NCBI GenBank assembly: GCA_013115145.1
Contig: JAAPAO010000069.1
Location: 29,800-93,799 of the forward strand
Direction of reading: 5' to 3'
Source: Perkinsus chesapeaki
Taxonomy: Eukaryota; Perkinsozoa; Perkinsida; Perkinsidae
DNA length: 64,000 bases
The notes under the pieces: generated by a model
What the model saw: the letters and a program-made list of their open reading frames with translations, nothing else
Told to the model about the DNA's origin: nothing
Databases searched by the model: none
Shown: piece after piece, positions 1 through 9,893 of the stretch
Numbering within the stretch: position 1 is the first letter of the stretch
Layout: every line of letters starts with the position of its first letter
Made by a program: the position numbers and the translations under genes

Positions 1-182
1 GGCTTTCTAATTTCCCTTGTGGCCTCAACCAAGCCGATGGTGCTTGTAGACTATAGGCACGGTATATATGGTGGAATTAAGGATGGGTCTCTTTCGGGCA
101 GGGGGTATCTATTTTGCTAGAAAAGGCTAAGTGACTGATGACTTTTGTTAGCGTCTATTTTGTTGTACTTAAAGTCCTACCA

Positions 183-1272
183 ATGAATTTCCCTGCTGGT
201 AATTTGATGGGGGACTACCGAGCCAACCACTGGAACGATATCTGGATCAAGCCTTTGATCAACGACTCCTCGCTCTACGGCTTCAAGGATCTTACCTATC
301 AAGACGTCACACCGGCTTGGTTGACTAAGATCCTTTATCCTACCGATTTCGACAACTGGAGCGCCGAGAACACCAAGCACACTGTAATGGCATAGGTTTA
401 TTAACAATGAAATTGCTCTTTTTTCAGACCCAGATCATGAGGGAGTACTGGTGGGTTTCCTGGGTTGTTGTTGCCTGCTACCTCATCGCCATACCAGTCG
501 GCCAGCGTATCATGAAGAACCGTCCTGCTTTCAACCTTAAGAAGCCGCTTGCCTTATGGAACCTCTTCCTGGCCACTTTCTCCTTTATTGGCGTTACTAG
601 GACCCTTCCTTTGCTACTAGCTGGTACCTGGACTAATGGTCCCCTCTACTTCGTCTGCCGTAACGCTAGTGCCTCGTACGGTACTGGCCCCACGGGTCTT
701 TGGATCAGTCTATTTATGTACAGCAAATACTTTGAGCTGATCGATACAGCTTTCCTGGTATTGAGGAAGAAACATGTTAACTTCCTTCATTGGTTCCATC
801 ACGCTACTGTTCTACTTTACTGCTGGCATGCTGGTGCCTATGAGCAACCTACTGGCATTTTCATGGCTACTATGAATTACATGGTACACTCTGTCATGTA
901 TTTCTATTACTTCCTTTCTTCCGTTGGCCACAAGCCTAAGTGGGGACTTACCGTTACCATTATGCAAATAGCCCAGATGTTCGCCGGTAAGATCCCATCC
1001 CCTTTTACTTGATTTTACCCTTTTTCTATCAGGTATGTTCATCGTAGCAGTCCACTACTATTCAATCTCCCATGTACACAACTGTGACGGTGCTTACGAG
1101 GACCTGGTTGCTGCCTTCCTTATGTACGCTCCCTCAGCACTATTACCTCGTATTTGCCTCTATTTTCAGGTATACTGCTTACATGCTACTTTTCGTACAA
1201 TTCTTCATCGGCCGCTACGTTGCACCAAAGAAGTCTAGCAAGGCTGTTAGTGCTTCAAAGAAGTCCAACTAA
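183..1272 (+). CDS. ELO: ELO-family fatty-acid elongase, copy 1
   Basis: This gene encodes the condensing enzyme of microsomal fatty-acid elongation (3-ketoacyl-CoA synthase, ELO type), a polytopic ER membrane protein that extends acyl-CoA with malonyl-CoA. Four exons (183-383, 428-986, 1033-1123, 1170-1272) join in frame to 317 residues, the usual ELO length. Introns are 44, 46 and 46 nt, all GT-AG. The family signatures are clear in exon 2: KKHVNFLHWFHHATV holds the HxxHH box, followed by NYMVHSVMYFYYF. The C-terminus is lysine-rich (KKSSKAVSASKKSN), which fits ER retention. I chose the ATG at 183 because the exon then matches copy 2; an upstream in-frame ATG at 138 is possible. Acyl specificity cannot be read from the sequence; a PUFA elongase is plausible because Perkinsus is known to make long-chain PUFAs. 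Confidence 0.93.
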
Positions 1273-1876
1273 TTTGAAGTCATCGTTATACGAGCGCATT
1301 CCTCTAACTTGCGGAAGGACTACCCGAATACGAGTTGATGTTTTTTCATCGATAATATTATTGCCGATTTGATTGCTACATTATGCCTGGTTATCATATC
1401 AAATAGGTTTGTAAATAACATACTTGTGATTAGCTGTTATACGTTCCTACGGCTCAGCAGCGTTGTTGAACCTTGGCACGCCTAACCCTTCTCATCGGAC
1501 CTTATGATGTTCTTATTACTACTCACCCTGCTGCTGTTATATTCGCTGCTGGTCTTTGAGATTATTAAGTAGCTTGGTTTACTGTCAGACTACTTAGATA
1601 ATAGCTGTAACGTTGTTGTTAGTATCAGGACTCTATGGTGAGTAATAATAATGCATAATCGTTAAGATGGTAGTTAGCACATCTTCGGCAATAAGAATAA
1701 CTAGTACTAATTCCCTATACCAAATTATAGTAGTGGTGAAGGCACTTCGCCTAAAGCGCTACGGATACCCGTCTCTTGCAGTGGTGTCTTGTTAAAGAAG
1801 TGCTCTCAATGGAAGTGGTATCTTTCGGTATCAGTTAGCCCCGTCTTCACTTTCGTGATACTTCCCTGTTCGACAA
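1273..1876. other. spacer between the elongase copies
   Basis: About 600 bases separate the two elongases. I see no ORF with family features, no RNA gene and no clear repeat. The promoter of copy 2 and the 3' end of copy 1 must lie here. Confidence 0.6.
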
Positions 1877-2977
1877 ATGATCGATCTGCCCCTTGATAAT
1901 GTTATGGACCGCTCTCCCTCCGTGTGGAACCAAGTCTGGACCCGTCCCGAAATAGAGAATCGTACCGAGTACGGCTTCATCGACCCTATCTACCAAGATG
2001 ATCTTCCTACCTGGGCGCTCAAGTACATTGGACCAGCTGCGTGGGAGAATTCGCAGACATTACTGGCTAGGATGGTGAGTTTTCCTTTTTGACTGCATTG
2101 CTGCTGCTGTTGCTGACGAGTGTTCTTTTCAGCTGGTTGTGATGCGACATTACTGGTGGCTCTCCTACGCCGTGGTTGCCTGTTACCTTATAGCCGTTCC
2201 CCTCGGTCAGCGTATGATGAAGAATCGTCCAGCTTTTAATTTAAAGAAGCCCCTTGCGGTATGGAACCTCTTCTTGGCTGTCTTCTCCTTTATCGGTATG
2301 TTGCGTACATTGCCCCATCTACTCCATGGTACCTACATTAATGGCCCCTTATACTTTGTATGCCGTAATGTTGGTGGATCATATGGACCTGGGCCCACTG
2401 GCGCCTGGGTCGGGCTATTCATTTTCAGCAAATACTTTGAGCTGATCGATACAGCTTTCCTGGTATTGAGGAAGAAGCATGTTAACTTCCTTCATTGGTT
2501 CCATCACGCTACTGTTCTGCTTTACTGCTGGCATGCTGGTGCCTATGAGCAACCTACTGGCATTTTTTTCGCCACTATGAATTACATGGTACACTCTGTC
2601 ATGTATTTCTATTACTTCCTTTCTTCCGTTGGCCACAAGCCTAAGTGGGGACTTACCGTTACCATTATGCAAATCGCCCAGATGTTAATGGGTAAGCAGC
2701 GAGGGATCCCCTATTCGTCTCACCTTCTCTTTCAGGTATGTTTGTTGTTGCGATTCATTACTACTCCCTGAAGACTGTCCCACGCTGTGACGGTGCCACA
2801 GAAGATCTTCTAGCGGCCTTCCTAATGTAAGCCGTTTCCGTGTCGTTTAGTTGGCTTTTAGCGTTGCTTTCCAGGTACACGGCGTACCTTATCCTTTTTG
2901 TACAGTTCTTCATTGGTCGCTATCTGAGCGGCTCCAGGAAGGGCAAATCATCAGCCAGGAAGCCCAAGAAGGAGTAG
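1877..2977 (+). CDS. ELO: ELO-family fatty-acid elongase, copy 2
   Basis: This is the tandem paralogue of the upstream elongase, with the same four-exon structure (1877-2074, 2133-2691, 2736-2826, 2875-2977) and introns at the same codon positions (58, 44 and 48 nt). It gives 316 residues. Exons 2, 3 and 4 have exactly the same lengths as in copy 1 (559, 91 and 103 nt). The HWFHH histidine box is present, and the basic C-terminus ends in KARKPKKE-like residues (SSARKPKKE). The N-terminal exon and first half of exon 2 have diverged from copy 1, whereas the second half of exon 2 is almost identical. Both copies look intact. It is likely an ER membrane elongase with a related or altered substrate preference; this is inference. 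Confidence 0.93.
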
Positions 2978-3340
2978 AAGGATCAGCGGCGTTCAGGTCT
3001 CTAAGGCTTTCACGAAGCCTATTTTCCGCTAGCATACCGGCGAAATGCGCCCTATGCTCTCCAGTTTTAACTGCTTTGATGGTCACACCATTATTAGCGG
3101 TGATACTAGTGCCAAGATTGCACAGCGGCAGAGTTATATCATAATATCATATCTACCATTATGCACTGCTAATCTGCGTGGTCCCCCTACAGACTGCTAG
3201 TCCGGTTGATTTCCTGGGCTAATGATAAGACTGCGTTATAAGGGTTCCACGAACAGCACACAGCAGCAGTGCGTAACTACCTTTTCTACTACCAGTACCA
3301 TAGAGAGTTACTGTAAAAGCATAGTCATCATCATAAGCAA
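2978..3340. other. intergenic, no gene seen
   Basis: This stretch runs from the stop of elongase copy 2 to the first reading frame of the next candidate gene. I see no convincing coding exon or repeat. Confidence 0.5.
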
Positions 3341-3960
3341 CAGAGCGTCAGTCCATGGAGGACTTGTCCTTTCCCATCGATTAGTCGCATTCTTGAAGCC
3401 ACACAGTGTGTTGAGTTCATCTCTGGTCAACTGCGGATCGAGAAGGGAGATATTTACCATCAGTTTTTCGACTACACCATGGTGGCAACGTTCTGTCGCA
3501 TACATGTCGTCAATGTGCACGCGTGCAGCTGCATATCAAAGTCTGGCGTCCGCCCCGTTTTAGATGAGCTTGTTAAGCTAGGAGCGATTGATCTCACCGG
3601 AACTGGTGATAAGTGGCTCGATGTGCTCCAGGTAAATGTCTCTGTTGGGGAAGTGCTAATCGTCTTATGACACAGGAGAGAGAACAAAAGGATTTCGAGC
3701 TTCAAAAAGAGCTGGGAGAAAAGAACTGGATGGTCAGTCGTGTAGCGTTGGTGTTCCAAAGCCAAGTCCAACGTAGCACTGGAGACCGGGATATCACGCA
3801 TGTAGTAGTCGGGGAGCTGCTGTCTACATCTTGTGACAACTGTCGATGCTCAGACACTACGATTTGGAAATGAAACGAAATGCCCACTCTGTCATCAGTC
3901 AGAGGAGGTATGTCCGGGCACTAAGGTACTAGTTGGTCCAGGTCGGTAGCAGTGGGGTAT
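3341..3960 (+). pseudogene. unknown gene with a split zinc-knuckle frame
   Basis: I do not recognise the family. One long frame runs from about 3341 through a good 44-nt GT-AG intron at 3632-3675 and reads SGVRPVLDELVKLGAIDL, then EREQKDFELQKELGEKNW, and ends TSCDNCRCSDTTIWK followed by a stop at 3873. Another frame over the same last bases reads LRFGNETKCPLCHQSEE. The two CxxC pairs (CDNC and CPLC) would form a normal four-cysteine zinc knuckle if they were in one frame, so the gene looks frameshifted or has an exon boundary I cannot place. The helical first part could be a winged helix. No clean start codon was found. Coding in this region is likely; the function is not assigned. Confidence 0.4.
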
Positions 3961-4273
3961 GCAACTGGGAATAGCCTCCTCCTCCCGCCGGTTACCTTGG
4001 AACTGCTGTAATGTAGCGTATTAGGTGCTACCGGTTCCAACTCCCAAGTCGGCAGTCGTGGATTGGTGGATATATTTACACAAAGAGATGGGCAAGCCTG
4101 CCACGAAGAATAACAATGCCTTGAGCGCAGGTAATAACGGCGGCGGTAAATAGTGGGGGGGTGCACTACCCCACACCGACGCCGGCATAGTGTCCTGGTT
4201 CAGCTAGAGCATAAGGGTTACTCGTTATTTGCCTGAAACGACTCGAGACGGTTCGGCGTCGAATTACTAGCAT
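3961..4273. other. spacer, no gene seen
   Basis: About 310 bases upstream of the Nudix gene. No supported coding exon; it presumably holds the promoter of the Nudix gene. Confidence 0.5.
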
Positions 4274-4977
4274 ATGGGCTTTTCAGATGAAGTAGTGCCT
4301 GTTTACTCTCCGGAGGGGGACTGCATAGGGGCTGCTGTTCGTTGTGAGATGAGACGGAGAGTTCTATATCATGCGTAAGTCCCCCTGGCGCTCGGATATA
4401 GCCATTCATGGTCCCTCCTTTAAATAGGTGCACTTACTTGATTATTCGTAACAAATCTAATGGGAAGTTTTATGTACAACAGAGAACAGATATCAAAGAC
4501 TACATGCCGGGGAGATGGGTAATGTTTAGCACGAGTTCGGCCAGCACGTTGACTGTACTAGGACCCTGTGCCTGGTGGAACGATGGGAGTCGGCGAGACA
4601 CCCGAAGAGAACGCTCATAGAGAGTTGAACGAGGAGATGGGTATAAACATGGCGGAAGGCGACTTCAAAAAACTGTTTGATCAAGTGTCACACGAAGGTA
4701 GTCCAATCTCGGTTCGGTGTGTCATCGATATCGGGACTTCAGCGCCATTGCGGGTCTTCGGCCATGTCTTCCTATGTGAGACGGACATGCCGGTCGAATC
4801 CCTAAAACTGCAGGCTAGCGAGGTGAAACAGTGTAAACTGATGACTAAGGAAGAGGTGCTGCTGCATAGCGTAAAGAATCGTTCCATTCTTCGGATCAGA
4901 TATTGGCGATGGACAGCGCGGAGGTCGTTCCAGATAGCATGGTGGTTTTCCGCCGTTACTTGCACGAATCATCGTAA
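4274..4977 (+). CDS. Nudix hydrolase (YfcD / IPP-isomerase-like)
   Basis: Four exons (4274-4374, 4428-4518, 4562-4855, 4900-4977) join in frame to 187 residues. A perfect Nudix box lies at residues 70-92, G-x5-E-x7-RELNEEMGI, which binds divalent metal and hydrolyses nucleoside-diphosphate-linked substrates in this superfamily. The N-terminal part (EVVPVYSPEG, then CEMRRRVLYHACTYLIIRN) and the C-terminal PDSMVVFRRYL resemble the YfcD and isopentenyl-diphosphate-isomerase-like branch more than MutT. Introns are 53, 43 and 44 nt; the last has a GTGCTG donor and contains an in-frame alternative reading that would spoil the C-terminus. An in-frame TAG just before 4274 fixes the start. The substrate cannot be predicted. 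Probably cytosolic, as no signal peptide is visible. Confidence 0.88.
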
Positions 4978-5455
4978 TTATTATACTTTATTTTGAGTAC
5001 TGAGTGGTCGTTACTCGTTTCCTTATTTCCGTGTTGCGTTGCACATAGTCAGTAATCACATCAACATCATGCGGATAAGCGCGTCAGTGGAACGTCCAGC
5101 CCACTTTATGTGATGAAAACGATTGTGTTTCTGAGTCGCTACTCACACTTGGATCGGGGTTGCCACTGACCGCTGGGCGAAAGCAAGCCTAGTGCTAATG
5201 CTTTCGCAGTACTTTAAGCCGCACGTTGAACGAGGAACCCGAGCTTATAATGCAACAATGTGGAGTGTTGATACCTCAAAAACTCAAGCACATGGTTCCT
5301 CTTAAGCATGCTCTCACACAATTGTGCTATAGAGACCAAGAAGCGGATTGTCTTTGGCAGTTTGCCGTAGTAAAAGCAACCGTCGTCTCGTGATGTCTGC
5401 CGGTGGAGAACTCTGAAAAGGTATCGGTTTTACCCAGTATCGACGAACTTGTACT
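4978..5455. other. intergenic, no gene seen
   Basis: The gap lies between the Nudix gene and the convergent LRR gene on the minus strand. No supported exon, repeat or RNA gene. Confidence 0.5.
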
Positions 5456-6680
5456 TCACTTGTGCTTCTTTAGCGAACACCCTGTGTATGTGATTGTTAA
5501 TAGTTTCCAGTGCAATCTGTATAGTCGACTAAGCAACGCAGCTGGGGCATTCAAAGTTACCATGGGCGCGGGTGTATGATTAAGCAGCTTTTCATCTCTA
5601 GTACGTCGATAGGGAGCTCGTGGCTCATCAGCGGCGACATTCAGAACCTTTACGCCACATAATCGGACAAGCCTTAAGTGTGCCCACTTTATTGATCGCA
5701 GACTCGGTCTGCTCCTCATCGATCGAGCATCCAGTGAGGTCAATAAACTCTAGCGGCCGAGCTGTCATTGGTTTGCCCTCGGACCCGCTTCTAGTGCACT
5801 CTTCATCCATGGATTCGTATGTCTCACAGACAGTCAACTCTTCAGAGGCAAAGCCTTCTGCGGCACACTTAGCTAGCGAAATCGCAGTGGCTGCGGTAAG
5901 GCCGGGATTATTTGATAGATTGAGAACTTTCAAAGTGCGCTGAAGCTTCTGCAGTAGCAGACACAAATGCGAGGCGGCTCTGTCAGCCAGCTGATTCCGT
6001 GATAAGTCAAGAACCTAACGTCAACGCAAAGATTCCACCGCTCTGAAGTGCAGCTCGAACTTGAAGTTTCCCGGGTGTTATGTTAACTGCTACAGCAGCA
6101 AGCTTCTGATCGTCGATATGACAACCTGACATGTCAATCCATAGCAGACCGTTGCAAAGCTCGATTGTTCTATGGACAAGTCCTCTGATTTGCATCTGTG
6201 AGGGCAGGTCACCTGTCGGACAACATAAGCTCTTTGTTTACGATATCAGGAGTTATCCTCAAACTCTTCAAGTCATGTACGGCTATGTGAGCGGCTGTCA
6301 GATAGCCGATGCCAGCTTGCTGTAGCTGAGGCTAGACTATGCGATGTTGTGGTGAACTGTCGTTACCCCTGGATCAGTATTGGCACGATGCTTCAGCTCC
6401 TCGTTAAGAAACGCCTCGAAATCTGCATCGGTCTGCCATGCGAATGGCTTCCCATGCACTTCCACTTCAACTTCAAACCGTCTGCTCAATCGGGATGTAT
6501 AAATATAACGGATGAGAGCACTAACACGAACTCCTCCACAAACACGGAGCCTTTCCGCGATGGCGTCTGATCCAGTCGTATATGCACTTTGTTCTCCGAC
6601 AGACACTCCTCTGGTAGACACCAGAACAAAATGGGCCTAAGCCACTCCAGGGCGGCGCGCATCTGCCATATTCTTACTCC
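5456..6680 (-). CDS. leucine-rich-repeat protein (RNI-like), multi-exon
   Basis: Several minus-strand frames carry leucine-rich-repeat units of the ribonuclease-inhibitor type: LKVLNLSNNPGLTAATAISL and LEFIDLTGCSIDEEQTESAI near 5650-5960, and LLWIDMSGCHIDDQKLAAV near 6100-6190. Upstream, near 6340-6450, a frame reads EVHGKPFAWQTDADFEAFL and probably forms the N-terminal part, with a further exon near 6500-6650 (VHIRLDQTPSRKGSVFVEEF). The exons lie in different frames, as expected with short introns, but I could not fix all junctions, so both ends are approximate. Such repeats form a curved binding surface for another protein. No catalytic domain, signal peptide or membrane segment is evident. 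Confidence 0.6.
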
Positions 6681-6691
6681 TCCAGTTTCTT

Positions 6692-7029
6692 ATGGGAGAT
6701 GCACAATTCCTTCCACTGTTCATCACCAAACGGCAAACTGGCGACGGCGAGCCTAGCAGCGTTACCCAACTGGTTCGTCATTCATATGGGGAAGGTGCTC
6801 ACGTGAACAATGAGGCTTCTGCTATGAATGCTCTTCGAATCTCCATCGATGCGCTACTTATATCGGGCCCCCATGGCACTGCGGTAAGTGGCCTGAGGAA
6901 GGGTGGCAGGCTAGCTGCTAATAGAGTTCCCACTACTGGCCATTAAGGAAGACCGATGCTTCTCTTAGTTCGGAGTTCACTGCGGCAGACAAATATGGAT
7001 TATCTCCTATAAACCCCTTAGCAACCTAA
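6692..7029 (+). CDS. small two-exon protein of unknown function
   Basis: An ATG at 6692 opens 64 codons (MGDAQFLPLFITKRQ at the start, ALRISIDALLISGPHGTA at the end), then a 41-nt intron with a GTAAGT donor at 6884-6924, then 34 codons ending LSPINPLAT before a TAA at 7029. The total is 98 residues. The good donor and the open downstream frame are the main support. I do not recognise the family; there are no cysteines to speak of, no signal peptide and no membrane segment. It would be divergent from the LRR gene, with the starts very close together. It could be a chance ORF. Confidence 0.35.
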
Positions 7030-7079
7030 GAGGCGCCACACATTAGTTGAAAGCTGCCCCTATACCTCGATAACTCTGG

Positions 7080-7175
7080 CTTTGCATGCGGAAAGGAGGT
7101 TATCAGTGTTTTTGATTGGGTTGGACTTTGGTGGATCTAGATAAGGTGTATGACAATCTGAGCAGACCTATCTAG
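7080..7175 (+). mobile_element. scrap of non-LTR reverse transcriptase
   Basis: A short frame at 7122-7175 reads WTLVDLDKVYDNLSRPI before a stop. This matches the shape of reverse-transcriptase motif A of non-LTR elements (hydrophobic-D-L-x-K-A/V-Y-D). No other RT block could be joined to it, so it is a decayed fragment if real. Confidence 0.35.
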
Positions 7176-7284
7176 CAATCATGCGTGCCAGCGCCGGCTA
7201 CGCTGTAGCTCTTGTGTGAGGTATGTTATGATGTAAATAATGAAGGCAGTGAGCTTCGCTATAACCAGTTTTGTCCACAAGTCG

Positions 7285-8001
7285 TCAATCTCGATAATAG
7301 CCTCCCATTGCCGAAGTATTTTCTCGGCTTGTAACAATGTCGATCGGGCCTGCGCGCAGAATTGACTCTGTCCACTGCGTCACAAGGACCTCATCAGAGC
7401 TCATAGCTTCCGAAAAACCACCCACTAGAATCTTCTTTACGCGTCTGAGTTCTCGTATCTGTTGCACAACTGACCAGGTATGCACACATGCAGAACTTTT
7501 CCACTTGTGGTGGCCTAGATAGTTTGATAGCTGCTTTTTGCAGGGTACTCCCATCGGTACGCAATGTGTTGCCGGTCGCAGTGTGGTACCTCAACGCGAG
7601 ACCAAATGACACTTCATAGCATCATCAAAGTGACGGCTGCCACACTCGTCCAGCCTCATCAGTAAGTCCTTTTCTAGCGAGTTCAACAAAGCCGTGAGAT
7701 GCTCCCTCGAGCCGTTTTGCATTGACGAGCATTTGGGCCTAACTGCGCTTGCGACAATTGCACTCTTGAAGATAATGTGTACCTTGTTGTGAAGCACTCA
7801 AGAAGTCTGAGACATTCTTCGCTTTTGTGCACTCGCGAGAAGAATCTGAGCGCCCATCTGAGCTTGTGAGCGGAGGAGTCTTTTTCGGGTTTCATGGGAT
7901 GATTCGCAAGCTAGTGCTGGCCTCATGGTGTGTACTCTATTGTCGAGTGACGGGACACATTCGAACGCAACATGCGGAAATAGTTCCATCAAGTGGAGCA
8001 C
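7285..8001 (-). CDS. unrecognised multi-exon protein
   Basis: Minus-strand frames overlap in a chain: LFPHVAFECVPSLDNRVHTM near 7900-8000, SREHLTALLNSLEKDLLMRL near 7640-7720, then IRELRRVKKILVGGFSEAM and ENTSAMGGYYRD near 7285-7460. A plausible short intron lies near 7460-7490. The amphipathic helical character and the alternating frames across short spacers look like real exons, but I cannot name a family or place the start. No signal peptide or membrane span is seen. Its 3' end lies close to the reverse-transcriptase scrap. Confidence 0.4.
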
Positions 8002-8111
8002 TGCAAGTTGTCAAGAAATGGTATAGAATTGAATGTTAGATAGTGTAGACTTAATAATGGAGGCGATATCAATAGTAACAGTAAAAACAACTTCAGTCAA
8101 TAGTGCACGGG

Positions 8112-9841
8112 TTATACAAGCACACCAGCGGAGGAATCTTCTATAACGAATGTATCATCGATATCCGTGAAGTCACTGTTAAACCGACCTGATCAAAAAT
8201 ACACACACTAATGAGATAACATAAAACATACGTAAGGTCCATAGAAGTTACCTGAACGTGACCTGCCATATAGCGAAGGGCCCGCCTCCGAACCGCTCGG
8301 CTGCTTGCTTGCAGAATTTTCAGGACCTGAAGGATGATATAATCGAATAAATCCAAGTAGGAAGTTAGGTACTGTTTGTTCCAGCCTCCATAGCTTCCAA
8401 ATCAGGGAACTCTTGTATTGGCTGCATCTCAATTGATAATGTTCGTCCACCCACTGCGGATGCTCTTGGAGTCCTATATAAGATAAATTATAAACAAACA
8501 ATTATAATAATGATACTTCTTTGAAGACGATATGACATCCTGTTTTTGCTCATACCATCTCAAGAATCCAAGCTTCCTCATTATCCGAGGAGTTCGAATA
8601 TACCTTATAGGAATGAAAGTAAGATAAACATCAAAGCGTTATTCTTCTTGTTGTTACATGTGATAGAGTCCCCATTGCTTTGTGACTATTATAATGGCTA
8701 CTAATACATCCACTGTATAATGGAAACGTGTTGCTACAATAACAAAATATCTAAAACCAATAACTTTATTATTATTTAAATGTTCATTAATTCCTTACCC
8801 AGTAATCGCAGCGATCCACCATAACAGAGGCATAAGCCGCCGGAATATAAAATGAAGGACAGGACCACCACGATGTCTACCCCCAATTTGACCACGACGA
8901 CTACTTCCGAGTGCAGAGTATCCACGGGCAGCTGTTTAATAATAACAATTAATCAATAAACCCGATAATAGTACATTCATCCACTGCAAGAAAACCATAG
9001 CCATATTCCGACCATATTAAAGCCATTAACGTGAAGTTTGCTGCGTGACCTGAAACAGCAGCTCCGAATGGAATAACAACCCGAAGCGGCGCTTCTACCA
9101 GAAAACAAGATGTCACCGCAAGTGAACCGGACTCCTAATACGATTTTGGCTGCTTCTAGAAAAACCTGATGAGGTAAGAGTCAGTGTTGGAGGACAGCAT
9201 TAGCGGCACATTCTCATCTGGACTTGAAACGTTAACGCATAATTGATAAGGAGGTGGGAGCAGAGTGACTATTATAGTGGCACTCCGAAGCAAGAATACA
9301 GAGCCCTGGATTGCCAGGAATCGTAGTATCTAAGTCTGATAAACTGACCGTTTTCCCGGTTACAACCTACTACCACTTTCCGCCGTTTAGGATGGAAGAG
9401 TACGACCTGAGAAGTAACACAATGCCTGTCCCCAAGGATAACGCTATTACTGGCAGCATCGTACTAACCACGATCGCAACGTTCCAGTAGTCTGCTAGGT
9501 GCGGCACTTCTATATGCGGCAGGAAATAGAAGCCCAAATCGGGGAGCAGCTCGGGGGTTCGACCGTGATAGTGCTCGTTCTGGAACTTATCCACATATAT
9601 CTAAGCCGAGATGGGGGAAGCTACCGCAAGGGTAAGATACCAACCTGTGAGATGCAGTTGACGTAGGCACATGCTGCCATCCATAGACAACCTGCAACCA
9701 GCTGCCAACCTAAAAAGGGGAGTTTAACCTCTTAAAGATATTAGTTATTATTGCAGCGGGAAGGATTGGTTTATTACATGCTAATTGTTTCATAGGAAGA
9801 CAGACAAAGTCAAAGACGGCACTATGACGAGACCTTCTCAT
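8112..9841 (-). CDS. SGMS: sphingomyelin-synthase-like (PAP2_C) phosphotransferase, copy A
   Basis: Thirteen exons join cleanly to 379 residues: 9778-9841, 9645-9709, 9451-9600, 9374-9406, 9210-9329, 9099-9165, 8975-9049, 8799-8931, 8658-8750, 8517-8603, 8373-8473, 8252-8326 and 8112-8188. The hallmarks of the sphingomyelin synthase family are all present: LLPDLGFYFLPHI after the first membrane span, RFTCGDILFSGHAANF around residues 157-171, and TRFHYTVDVLVA with His246 and Asp250. These supply the His/His/Asp catalytic triad. WGLYHM and a charged cytosolic tail follow. The family moves a phospho-head-group (phosphocholine, phosphoethanolamine or phosphoinositol) onto ceramide in Golgi or plasma membrane; the head group cannot be read here. 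Four introns are exactly 44 nt. The intron after exon 8 was set at GGTTTTAG because only that choice keeps RRLMPLLWWIAAITGYF in frame with HYTVD. Confidence 0.9.
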
Positions 9842-9893
9842 TAAAGTGTCGCCACCTCCGCTTATTGGCGGTTGTGATTTGGCTGAACCAACG
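8134..9893. repeat. direct repeat, left copy (partner 11641-13374)
   Basis: This segment contains nearly all of synthase copy A and is repeated in the same orientation about 3.5 kb away. The left part (8134-9050) and the right part (about 9620-9893) are almost identical to the partner, including the introns. The middle (about 9050-9620) is clearly diverged apart from a near-identical patch at 9250-9334. The left boundary cuts just inside the last coding exon, so the two genes end in different last residues. Confidence 0.9.

Noticed and set aside
8980-9010. CGTAGCCAT-like string resembling the dinoflagellate/Perkinsus spliced leader
   Set aside because: Only part of the leader matches and it lies within the coding exon of synthase A (with a twin in copy B); no donor or snRNA-like context.
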